From assembly GCA_934613165.1 (NCBI GenBank), contig CAKTSW010000107.1:1-5676 (forward strand): a stretch of 5,676 nucleotides of DNA. The letters are read 5' to 3'. Position numbers and translations under genes: made by a program. Below, piece by piece: positions 1 to 4,763 of this stretch. Source of the stretch: an uncultured Ellagibacter sp. (GTDB lineage: Bacteria > Actinomycetota > Coriobacteriia > Coriobacteriales > Eggerthellaceae). Under the pieces are notes generated by a model. That model saw only the letters and a program-made list of their open reading frames with translations, was not told the DNA's origin and did no database searches. The stretch's first letter is position 1. Every line of letters starts with the position of its first letter.

Positions 1-91
1 TGAAAAGGATGAGGGGAGTGAGCGCGCCTTGCCGCCTCAGCAGGGTGTTCGCGCGCGCGGCGAAGGCGTTTCCGTCAGGGTGTTCTTCCAC
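1..91 (-). CDS. 5' fragment of an unidentified gene (runs off the left edge)
   Basis: Reading the minus strand from a GTG at 91-89 gives 30 open codons to the window edge. The reading begins (M/V)EEHPDGNAFAARAN and continues with LLRRQGALTPLILF. It is the only minus-strand frame still open to the window edge, because both alternatives hit stops. The composition is protein-like, a polar stretch turning hydrophobic at the edge, as in a protein whose first membrane segment is about to begin. The frame is the same as mtnN and starts 30 bases after its stop, so it could be a third gene of the luxS-mtnN operon. I see no good Shine-Dalgarno before the GTG, which is the main weakness. I do not recognise the family and assign no function. 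It could also be chance openness in GC-rich DNA. Confidence 0.4.
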   Translation of the reverse strand, partial: MEEHPDGNAFAARANTLLRRQGALTPLILF

Positions 92-121
92 GGTCGTTTC
101 GGATTCTCGATTGCTTTTTTC

Positions 122-838
122 TTAGGAAAGCTTTCCTACCATGCGCATGACGAGCTCGGCGCATGTTTTGGCGGCCTGGGCCTCGAACGTCGGGTAGTCG
201 ATGTAATCGGTGCCGTCGGCTTTGTCGGAGATGGCGCGGACGATGGCGAACGGCACGTGGTTGAGCCAGCACGTCTGCGCAATCGCGGCCCCCTCCATTT
301 CGCAGCAGCTTGCGTCGAAGGTGTCGCGGATGCGGTCCTTGTCGGCCTCTTCCCGCACGAAGCGGTCGCCCGAGGCCACGCGTCCCTCGCATGCGCAGAT
401 CTTGAGCTCTGCCGCCGCTGCCATCGCGGCTTGGCGCCATTGCTCGTCTGCGGGAAAGGCGAGGGCGTCAAGGCCGGGGGTCTGACCAGGTGCGTAGCCG
501 AGGTTGCCTACGTCCATGATGTGGTTCACGGCATCGGTTGCGACGACGATGTCGCCGATGTCGATCGTCGCGTCGAGCGAGCCGGCGACGCCGGTGTTCA
601 CGATGCCGGCGACGTCGAAGCGGTCGATGAGCATTTGAGTGAACGCGGCGGCGTTCACCATGCCGACGTCGCATTGCGCGACCACGACCGGGGCGCCCGA
701 AAGCGTGCCCATCGTGCACTCCATCGCCGCGATGCGTTTGGTCTCGACCGGCCCTTCGGAGTGCATCGCGTCCCGAAGGAGCTCGACCTCGACGTCCATC
801 GCGCCGATAATGCCGATTCTCTTATCCGTACGAGTCAT
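122..838 (-). CDS. mtnN: 5'-methylthioadenosine/S-adenosylhomocysteine nucleosidase (MTAN/Pfs)
   Basis: This cytosolic enzyme hydrolyses the N-glycosidic bond of S-adenosylhomocysteine and methylthioadenosine. It releases adenine plus S-ribosylhomocysteine or methylthioribose. The 238-residue protein has the usual family length and begins with the family hallmark RIGIIGAMDVEVELL (residues 7-21). By comparison with E. coli MTAN, the catalytic residues appear intact: E17 (equivalent to E12), E182 in CCEMEGAAIA (E174) and D205 in RAISD (D197). NTGVAGSLD (81-89) matches the conserved core strand and loop of the nucleoside phosphorylase fold. The start is ATG 838-836. GGAAGG lies just upstream and overlaps the luxS stop codon, and only 12 bases separate the two genes, so the pair is probably co-transcribed and translationally coupled. 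MTAN supplies the substrate of LuxS. The identification is firm. Confidence 0.96.
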   Translation of the reverse strand: MTRTDKRIGIIGAMDVEVELLRDAMHSEGPVETKRIAAMECTMGTLSGAPVVVAQCDVGMVNAAAFTQMLIDRFDVAGIVNTGVAGSLDATIDIGDIVVATDAVNHIMDVGNLGYAPGQTPGLDALAFPADEQWRQAAMAAAAELKICACEGRVASGDRFVREEADKDRIRDTFDASCCEMEGAAIAQTCWLNHVPFAIVRAISDKADGTDYIDYPTFEAQAAKTCAELVMRMVGKLS

Positions 839-850
839 CGGACCGCCTTC

Positions 851-1345
851 CTAGTCGAGCAGCGCGGGATAGTGCGTGTTCGCGTCGGAAAGCTTCGTAA
901 GCGTTTCATCGAGATAGCGGCGGGACCACCATTTCGCCTGGTTGAGGTCGGAATCATGATAATTGCCGCATTCTTCGGGCTTGGCTCCCGGAATCTCTCC
1001 CTCGAAATCGCGCGCGAACTCGAACAGGCGGCGAACAAGGTCAGCCACTTCGGCGGGCTCGTATGCGCCGAACACGACGAGGTAGAAGCCGGTGCGGCAC
1101 CCCATGGGGCCGAAGTAGATAACGCGATCCTTCCATTCCTCGTCGTTGCGCAGGAAGGTCGCGCCGAGATGCTCGATTGCGTGAACGGCGGCGGTGTCCA
1201 TGACGGGCTCGCGGTTTGGCGCGGTCATGCGCAGGTCGAACGTCGTGGTGATGCAGCCGGTTTTCTCGTCGGCGTCGCTACGGGATACATAGACGCCGGG
1301 AAGCAGGCGGGTATGGTCGACGGAAAAGCTCGCAATGCGTTCCAT
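851..1345 (-). CDS. luxS: S-ribosylhomocysteine lyase (LuxS, AI-2 synthesis)
   Basis: LuxS cleaves S-ribosylhomocysteine to homocysteine and 4,5-dihydroxy-2,3-pentanedione, the precursor of the AI-2 signal. It works directly after MTAN in SAH detoxification and methionine recycling. The protein has 164 residues, a typical length. The metal-binding motif HAIEH is at 55-59 (ligands H55 and H59, catalytic E58). The catalytic cysteine is C83 in GPMGCRTGFY, and the third metal ligand is C126 in EECGNYH. The N-terminal SFSVDHTRLLPGVYV is also characteristic. The reading frame stays open upstream to 1459, but ATG 1345-1343 is chosen for two reasons: homology starts there, and AAAGGAG sits 6 bases before it (1352-1358). 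The upstream extension is arginine/alanine-rich with no family match. It is the first gene of the luxS-mtnN unit. AI-2 signalling itself cannot be inferred from the enzyme alone. Confidence 0.97.
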   Translation of the reverse strand: MERIASFSVDHTRLLPGVYVSRSDADEKTGCITTTFDLRMTAPNREPVMDTAAVHAIEHLGATFLRNDEEWKDRVIYFGPMGCRTGFYLVVFGAYEPAEVADLVRRLFEFARDFEGEIPGAKPEECGNYHDSDLNQAKWWSRRYLDETLTKLSDANTHYPALLD

Positions 1346-1359
1346 GAAATGCTCCTTTG

Positions 1360-1375
1360 CGGCCGGTGCCGGCCG
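1360..1375 (-). promoter_or_regulatory. GC-rich stem-loop in the luxS leader, next to the Shine-Dalgarno
   Basis: The 16 bases form an inverted repeat with arms CGGCCGG and CCGGCCG and only two bases between them. In RNA this would close as about 6 G-C/C-G pairs with a 4-base loop. The repeat ends one base before the luxS Shine-Dalgarno (1352-1358) in the transcript. A stem here could affect ribosome access or protect the 5' end of the message. The sequence shows the repeat; the role is inferred. Confidence 0.4.
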
Positions 1376-1400
1376 ACTGATCGATAGTTGCCTCGGCCCC

Positions 1401-1429
1401 ATTGTATTCCAACGCGCGTCCGTGCAGGC
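1401..1429 (-). promoter_or_regulatory. candidate luxS-mtnN promoter
   Basis: On the minus strand TACAAT (1406-1401) is a good -10 hexamer. The hexamer 17 bases further upstream (1429-1424, GCCTGC) is a poor -35, so the promoter may need an activator or rely on its -10. Transcription would start near 1394, giving a leader of about 50 bases containing the GC-rich stem and the ribosome binding site. Confidence 0.35.
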
Positions 1430-1444
1430 GGCATGTGCGCCTGC
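1424..1444. promoter_or_regulatory. inverted repeat upstream of luxS, possible operator
   Basis: GCAGGCG (1424-1430) and CGCCTGC (1438-1444) are perfect 7-bp inverted arms around a 7-base spacer. The right-hand part of the repeat covers the presumed -35 position of luxS. Dyads placed this way are typical of repressor or activator sites, but I do not recognise the motif. On the plus strand the repeat is followed by a run of six T (1450-1455). No plus-strand gene precedes it, so I do not call it a terminator. Confidence 0.3.
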
Positions 1445-1496
1445 GTACATTTTTTGCACGCTACCGATATCGCGCTCTGCGACGCTTTCGCGCGGC

Positions 1497-1502
1497 TACA
1501 AT
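1497..1502 (+). promoter_or_regulatory. candidate -10 box for pit
   Basis: TACAAT lies 75 bases before the pit start in an AT-richer stretch. I find no convincing -35 at the proper distance. TTGCAC at 1454-1459 is too far away to pair with it. This is the best single -10 candidate in the forward direction. I looked for a recognisable Pho box of tandem direct repeats and did not find a clear one. Confidence 0.25.
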
Positions 1503-1541
1503 GTTTCGGGTTGGTAAAAAATTCATAAAGTGCAAGTTCAG

Positions 1542-1555
1542 AGGGCAGTTGCCCT
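1542..1555. promoter_or_regulatory. 14-bp dyad in the pit leader
   Basis: AGGGCA-GT-TGCCCT is a perfect dyad with 6-bp arms. It ends 12 bases before the pit Shine-Dalgarno GAGG (1568-1571). Its position downstream of the candidate -10 would suit a repressor operator or a small leader hairpin. The motif is not one I can assign to a known regulator. Confidence 0.3.
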
Positions 1556-1576
1556 TTACATACAGATGAGGTTTCC

Positions 1577-2626
1577 GTGGCTTTAACGTTCGTTGACTTC
1601 CTTTCGCAGGCGATGGCTCAGCCTATTTTGTTCGTTATCCTCATCCTCGTCATCGGCGTTACCGCCGTTTCCGGCGCTACCGACGCCCCGAATGCTATCG
1701 CCACCGTCGTTTCAACTCGCTGCCTTTCTCCCAATGCCGCTATCGCCCTAGCGGCTGTTTTTAATTTTGTGGGCCTTGTAGGCATGACGTTCATCTCCAC
1801 CGCCGTTGCGAAGACGATGTTCGGGATGGTCGACTTCTCGGGCGACACGAACGCCGCGCTTCTCGCGTTAGTCGCCGCCATGATAGGCGCCATCGCCTGG
1901 GGCGTCGTGTGCTGGGTGTTCGGCATCCCCTGTTCGAAATCCCATTCGCTTATCGCCGGCATCACGGGCGGCGCCATTGCCCTTAACGGTTGGGCGGGCG
2001 TCGTTCCCGCAGAATGGGCGAAGGTCATCTACGGCATGGTGTTCTCGCTCGTCGCGGGCTTCATCCTCGGGTGGATCTTCACGAAGCTCATCGAGCTGTT
2101 GTTCCGCAGCGTCAACCGCGACAACGCCAACCGCCTCTTCATTGTGATCCAGGACCTCTGCGCGGTCGCGCTTTCGTTCTTGCATGGCGCGCAGGACGGC
2201 CAGAAGTTCATGTCGATCGCGATGCTCGGCGTGGCGTTGTCGTTCGGCAGCTCGACTCCCGATTCGAGCGGGTTCCCCCTGTGGATCATGATCATCTGCT
2301 CGGCCGCCATCACGCTCGGCACGGTTGTCGGCGGCAAGCGCATCATCAAATCCGTCGGCATGGATATGGTGAAGCTCGAAAAGTACCAGGGCGTTGCGGC
2401 GAACTTCTCGACCACGTTTACCCTCCTTTTCGCGAGTCTTACCGGCATGCCCGTTTCCACGAGCCACTGCAACACGTCCGCCATCATGGGTGTGGGAGCG
2501 TCGAAGAGCGTGAAGCGCGTGAATTGGGGCATCGCCAAGAACATGCTGCTTGCATGGGTCATCACGTTCCCTGCATGCGGCGTTATCGGGTTCGTTCTCG
2601 CGAAGGCGTTCCTTCTGTTCTCGTAA
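1577..2626 (+). CDS. pit: PiT-family inorganic phosphate transporter
   Basis: This integral membrane protein probably imports inorganic phosphate, in many PiT members as a metal-phosphate complex driven by a cation gradient. The 349 residues are strongly hydrophobic, with about ten membrane segments. The two inverted family signatures are present: GATDAPNAIATVVSTR (33-48) in the N-terminal half and SFLHGAQDGQKFMSIA (200-215) in the C-terminal half. Also present are PCSKSHSLIAGI (118-129) and MPVSTSHCNTSAIMGVG (291-307), which are the paired repeat motifs. The usual N of the N-D signature is T35 in the first half and Q206 in the second, a variant I believe occurs in Gram-positive members. The start is GTG 1577, with GAGG 5 bases upstream. 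No phoU-like (DUF47) partner is next to it. Its last 44 bases overlap the yolD-like gene on the other strand. Confidence 0.93.
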   Translation: MALTFVDFLSQAMAQPILFVILILVIGVTAVSGATDAPNAIATVVSTRCLSPNAAIALAAVFNFVGLVGMTFISTAVAKTMFGMVDFSGDTNAALLALVAAMIGAIAWGVVCWVFGIPCSKSHSLIAGITGGAIALNGWAGVVPAEWAKVIYGMVFSLVAGFILGWIFTKLIELLFRSVNRDNANRLFIVIQDLCAVALSFLHGAQDGQKFMSIAMLGVALSFGSSTPDSSGFPLWIMIICSAAITLGTVVGGKRIIKSVGMDMVKLEKYQGVAANFSTTFTLLFASLTGMPVSTSHCNTSAIMGVGASKSVKRVNWGIAKNMLLAWVITFPACGVIGFVLAKAFLLFS

Positions 2627-2906
2627 GCGAATCGGCCTCCTCGGTTTCGATGAGCTTTTCGTACCCCTTCAACGCGGCGAACGGCATGAACTGCCGCGCC
2701 CGGTCGCTGCGAGCGTGCGCTTTGTGCAGACCCTCGTTTGCGCACTTCCTTTCAAGCGCGCGAAGCGTTGCGAGCCGATAATCTTTCTCGGGCTTCGACA
2801 GCCCGCTTGCCTTCATTATTGCCCACCGCTCCTGGGCGAAATCTACTTCTTCCGAGTTCGCTTCCTGCCGAGCTGCGCTCGACGCGGTGGAAGGAGCCTT
2901 AGGCAT
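2583..2906 (-). CDS. YolD-like protein, partner of the UmuC-type polymerase
   Basis: This is a 107-residue soluble protein. Residues 67-85 (SDRARQFMPFAALKGYEKL) match the core motif of YolD-like proteins, often seen as RAAQF.PFAAL.GY. That family is commonly encoded next to UmuC/UvrX-type polymerases in Gram-positive bacteria and has been proposed as a functional counterpart of UmuD. The start ATG 2906-2904 has a perfect AGGAGG (2912-2917) five bases upstream. It overlaps the end of the polymerase gene as ATGCCTAA, so translation is probably coupled. The architecture is odd. About 60 charged, helix-prone residues precede the motif and only about 20 follow it, whereas clostridial YolD-like proteins as I recall them are mostly C-terminal to the motif. 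The gene ends inside the pit coding region on the other strand, and its polar tail is written by that overlap. Confidence 0.75.
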   Translation of the reverse strand: MPKAPSTASSAARQEANSEEVDFAQERWAIMKASGLSKPEKDYRLATLRALERKCANEGLHKAHARSDRARQFMPFAALKGYEKLIETEEADSLTRTEGTPSRERTR

Positions 2907-4224
2907 GATGACCTCCTATCTGCGTGTTCCGTTCTTGCGCGCGGGCCGCTTTCTGCAGGCTCGTGCCGTGCAGGAGGGCGTTCTTCCCGAACTTGCGGCG
3001 GATGGCCACGGCTGCCTTTTGGCGGGCCTGCTCTTTTTCCTGCGCGGACACGTCGTCGAACAGGGTTGCCGTCGCGTAGCTTTCGGGCAGAAGGCCGCCA
3101 AGCCCTATGTTCACCCGTCTGATCGCGAGCGAGGCGTCCACGGTCTCGTCGAACAGCTCGTTGAAGCCCTTCATCAGCTCTCGCTCGGAATTCGTTCGCC
3201 GCGCGAGCTTCTTGGTTCCGCTGGAATACGCTCCGAGCTTACGGCCGTTCGCGGGGATTTTCCCGTGCCCGCAGTCGATGGTGGCAATTCCCTTCCATGC
3301 GCCTTTAGGGCGGGCGTAGCCTACCGAGAGCATGATCTGCCCGCAGGCGAGCCCGAGTTCCACTAATTCGAGAGTGCTGTCGTAAACCATTTCGCGCACG
3401 AGGATCCGCGCCTCTTCTCGCGTGTAGTCGCGCTCGAGCACCTGTCCGCTCGACAGGGAATGGCCGGTCGGCGTGTACGAATGGATTTCCGCCATGGTGC
3501 ACGGTTCCTGCCCCCAGGCGTGGTCGATGAGGTACTCGGCGTTCTTCCCGAATTCGCGGTAGAGCGTTTCCTCGCGCATGGCGGCCACGCTTGCAAGGTC
3601 GCGCGCGCCGTACTTCTCGAGACGCCGGGCGATTCCCGGACCGATGTTCCAAATGTCGGTTATGGGCCGGTGGAACCACATGGTTCGGCGGAACGTTTCC
3701 TCGTCGAGCATGCCTATGCCGTCGTCGGCATGCTTCGCGAGCACGTCGAGCGCGACTTTAGCGAGGAAGAGATTGGTTCCGACCCCTGCCGTGGCGACGA
3801 TGCCCATTTGCGTGCGCACGTCTTCTATCAGGGATTTCGCGAAACCCCGCGCATCGGTGCGGTAGAGCGGGAGGTACCCTGTGGCATCGATGAAGCATTC
3901 GTCTATTGAGTAGACGTGCATGTCGTCGGGCGATATGCGCTTAAGGTAGATGCGGTATATCTCGGCCGATGCCTCCATGTAGCGACGCATGCGTGGCTTG
4001 GCTTTCACGTAGTCTATGCCCTCGGGTATTTCGAACACGCGGCAGCGCCCGGGCACGCCGAGGGCTTTGAGGGCTGGTGATACGGCGAGGCAGATGGTCT
4101 TGCTGCCCCGATCGGGGTCGGCGACGACGAGATTGGTCGTGAACGGATTCAAGCCCCGATCGGCGCATTCCACGCTGGCATAAAACGATTTCAAATCGAT
4201 GCATACATACCATGATTGCCCCAT
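2899..4224 (-). CDS. Y-family DNA polymerase (UmuC/UvrX type), translesion synthesis
   Basis: This is an error-prone lesion-bypass polymerase expected to copy past damaged bases during the SOS response. The protein has 441 residues from ATG 4224-4222. The palm begins with WYVCIDLKSFYASVE (5-19), holding metal ligand D10 and the aromatic steric gate at F14-Y15. VYSIDECFID (104-113) supplies D108 and E109. GVGTNLFLAKVA (148-159) is the conserved finger/palm region. ITDIWNIGPGIARRLEKYG (188-206) is the helix-hairpin-helix. The little-finger domain spans roughly 245-375. ATLFDD (386-391) may be the beta-clamp-binding motif. The frame continues upstream to 4506, but that part crosses the LexA region and lacks homology. 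AAAGGGG lies about 8 bases before the chosen start. A LexA box 18 bases upstream indicates SOS control, and the gene overlaps the YolD-like gene by 8 bases. Confidence 0.95.
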   Translation of the reverse strand: MGQSWYVCIDLKSFYASVECADRGLNPFTTNLVVADPDRGSKTICLAVSPALKALGVPGRCRVFEIPEGIDYVKAKPRMRRYMEASAEIYRIYLKRISPDDMHVYSIDECFIDATGYLPLYRTDARGFAKSLIEDVRTQMGIVATAGVGTNLFLAKVALDVLAKHADDGIGMLDEETFRRTMWFHRPITDIWNIGPGIARRLEKYGARDLASVAAMREETLYREFGKNAEYLIDHAWGQEPCTMAEIHSYTPTGHSLSSGQVLERDYTREEARILVREMVYDSTLELVELGLACGQIMLSVGYARPKGAWKGIATIDCGHGKIPANGRKLGAYSSGTKKLARRTNSERELMKGFNELFDETVDASLAIRRVNIGLGGLLPESYATATLFDDVSAQEKEQARQKAAVAIRRKFGKNALLHGTSLQKAARAQERNTQIGGHHA

Positions 4225-4242
4225 TCCCTTATCCCCTTTTAT

Positions 4243-4256
4243 CGAACAAACGTTCT
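4243..4256. promoter_or_regulatory. LexA-binding site (SOS box)
   Basis: CGAACAAACGTTCT fits the Gram-positive LexA consensus CGAACRNRYGTTYC at 13 of 14 positions, the last base being T instead of C. It sits 18 bases before the ATG of the Y-family polymerase, inside the probable leader. LexA bound here would block transcription of the polymerase/YolD pair until DNA damage triggers RecA-stimulated LexA cleavage. The match to a known motif at a known type of target gene makes this a strong call. Confidence 0.8.
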
Positions 4257-4279
4257 GAAATGAAGATATCAAATTGAAA

Positions 4280-4293
4280 GGAACATTTGTACG
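4280..4293. promoter_or_regulatory. weaker second LexA-like site over the umuC -10 box
   Basis: GGAACATTTGTACG keeps the GAAC-N4-GT-C frame of the LexA site and differs from an ideal CGAACATTTGTTCG palindrome at two positions. It starts 37 bases from the main box and overlaps the candidate -10 hexamer of umuC. It could be a low-affinity site that strengthens repression. It could also be chance in an AT-rich promoter. Confidence 0.4.
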
Positions 4294-4315
4294 ATAATTG
4301 AAGAAAATCCGCCAA
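4286..4315 (-). promoter_or_regulatory. candidate promoter of the umuC-yolD operon
   Basis: On the minus strand TTGGCG (4315-4310) and TACAAA (4291-4286) are separated by 18 bases. Each matches its sigma-70/sigma-A consensus at four of six positions. Transcription would start near 4279, giving a leader of about 55 bases that runs through the main LexA box. The surrounding 4240-4310 is distinctly AT-rich against the rest of the window. Confidence 0.35.
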
Positions 4316-4401
4316 GCGTCCATCGTTTGTTCGATAAAGCGGGCGCACGGTAACTGCCCGATAGGTAAGGCAACGCTTTCGCAACGTAAGGAGCGCGCGC
4401 G

Positions 4402-4431
4402 ATGGTAAGCTCGTACCATGATGCTCGATAA
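4402..4431 (+). CDS. 9-codon mini-ORF (possible leader peptide) ahead of the zinc-ribbon gene
   Basis: An AAGGAG Shine-Dalgarno (4388-4393) lies 8 bases before ATG 4402. The ORF reads MVSSYHDAR and stops at TAA 4429-4431. It overlaps the first start codon of the next gene in another frame. The downstream gene's own first ATG (4418) has no good ribosome binding site. Ribosomes loaded on the mini-ORF could therefore re-initiate nearby at 4418, 4445 or 4457. The signal and ORF are seen directly; the leader role is inferred. Confidence 0.35.
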   Translation: MVSSYHDAR

Positions 4432-4759
4432 GAGGCTTCGGGGAATGCGAGGGCGTATGGGAAGCAGGAAACGGTCGGCGCGGACGCGGGAGATCGCGGA
4501 ATTCAAGTCGCAGCTCGAAGACGGGCTCGGCGGGCTCGATGACGTCTTCGCGGTTGAGGACGAGCGCGTCAGGCAGGGCGAGGCTCAGCACGAGGCGCAG
4601 CTGCGCTACAGGTCCTGCGAGAAGAAGAATCGTTATGCGACGAGGGAAGACGCCGAAGAGGCGCGCAGCTGGTGCGAGGCGCGCGGGAGGCGGGGCCTCG
4701 CGATCTACCGATGCGAATGGTGCGGCGGCTGGCACCTTACGTCGCATCCCCGTGCCTGA
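4418..4759 (+). CDS. small putative zinc-ribbon protein of unknown function
   Basis: This is a 113-residue soluble protein if it starts at ATG 4418, the earliest possible start because an in-frame TAA lies at 4406-4408. Starts at 4445 (AAGAGG at 4430-4435) or 4457 are also plausible and would trim 9 or 13 residues. Residues 1-30 are very basic, 31-66 are acidic and helix-like, and the C-terminal part carries the likely fold. There, C67 precedes a helix rich in A and E, followed by YRCEWCGGWHLTSH (97-110). C99, C102, H106 and H110 could bind a metal. The pattern C...Y.T...A then Y-C-x2-C-G-x-WHLT is one I associate with small uncharacterised, often phage-linked, actinobacterial proteins. It is transcribed divergently from the SOS polymerase and may share its control region. 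I assign no function. Confidence 0.65.
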   Translation: MMLDKRLRGMRGRMGSRKRSARTREIAEFKSQLEDGLGGLDDVFAVEDERVRQGEAQHEAQLRYRSCEKKNRYATREDAEEARSWCEARGRRGLAIYRCEWCGGWHLTSHPRA

Positions 4760-4763
4760 CTCT

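Larger units (their letters stand above)
4238..4338. repeat. 15-bp perfect inverted repeat bracketing the umuC control region
   Basis: TTTATCGAACAAACG at 4238-4252 recurs exactly as its reverse complement at 4324-4338, with 71 bases between. Each copy contains the LexA half-site CGAAC. The left copy is part of the near-consensus LexA box. The right copy lacks the second half-site, because the expected GTTC is changed to GATG. The arms flank the candidate umuC promoter, so two bound proteins could face each other across it. Confidence 0.6.

Noticed and set aside
50..60. Alternating GCGCGCGCG tract (possible Z-DNA), also at 4393-4401
   Set aside because: Short alternating GC runs are common in GC-rich coding DNA and no structural context supports a role.
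29..1387. 452-codon open frame on the plus strand opposite luxS and mtnN
   Set aside because: Its product has no recognisable family pattern and is rich in G, R, A, V, D and H, as expected of the antisense frame of GC-rich genes. The opposite strand carries two genes with complete catalytic motifs.
1346..1450. SAH or SAM riboswitch upstream of luxS
   Set aside because: The predicted leader is only about 50 bases and I see a simple stem rather than the conserved core of these riboswitch classes.
1424..1455. Intrinsic terminator on the plus strand (7-bp stem followed by six T)
   Set aside because: The T-run begins five bases after the stem and no plus-strand gene lies upstream for it to terminate.
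1346..1459. 38-codon N-terminal extension of LuxS
   Set aside because: LuxS homology begins at ATG 1345 with a good AAAGGAG, and the extension would cover the leader stem and candidate promoter.
1503..1576. Pho box before pit
   Set aside because: Only a 4-base direct repeat (TTCA, 15 bases apart) was found, which is far short of any known PhoB/PhoP motif.
1868..2467. 199-codon minus-strand frame inside pit
   Set aside because: It is an antisense shadow of the pit gene, rich in R, D, E and H, without a start site signal or family resemblance.
4372..4387. Direct repeat GCAACG-N5-GCAACG
   Set aside because: Six-base repeats are expected by chance at this length and nothing else supports a function.
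4225..4506. 94-codon N-terminal extension of the Y-family polymerase
   Set aside because: It would translate through the LexA box and promoter region and into the divergent gene. Family homology starts at the ATG at 4224, which has a purine-rich ribosome binding site.
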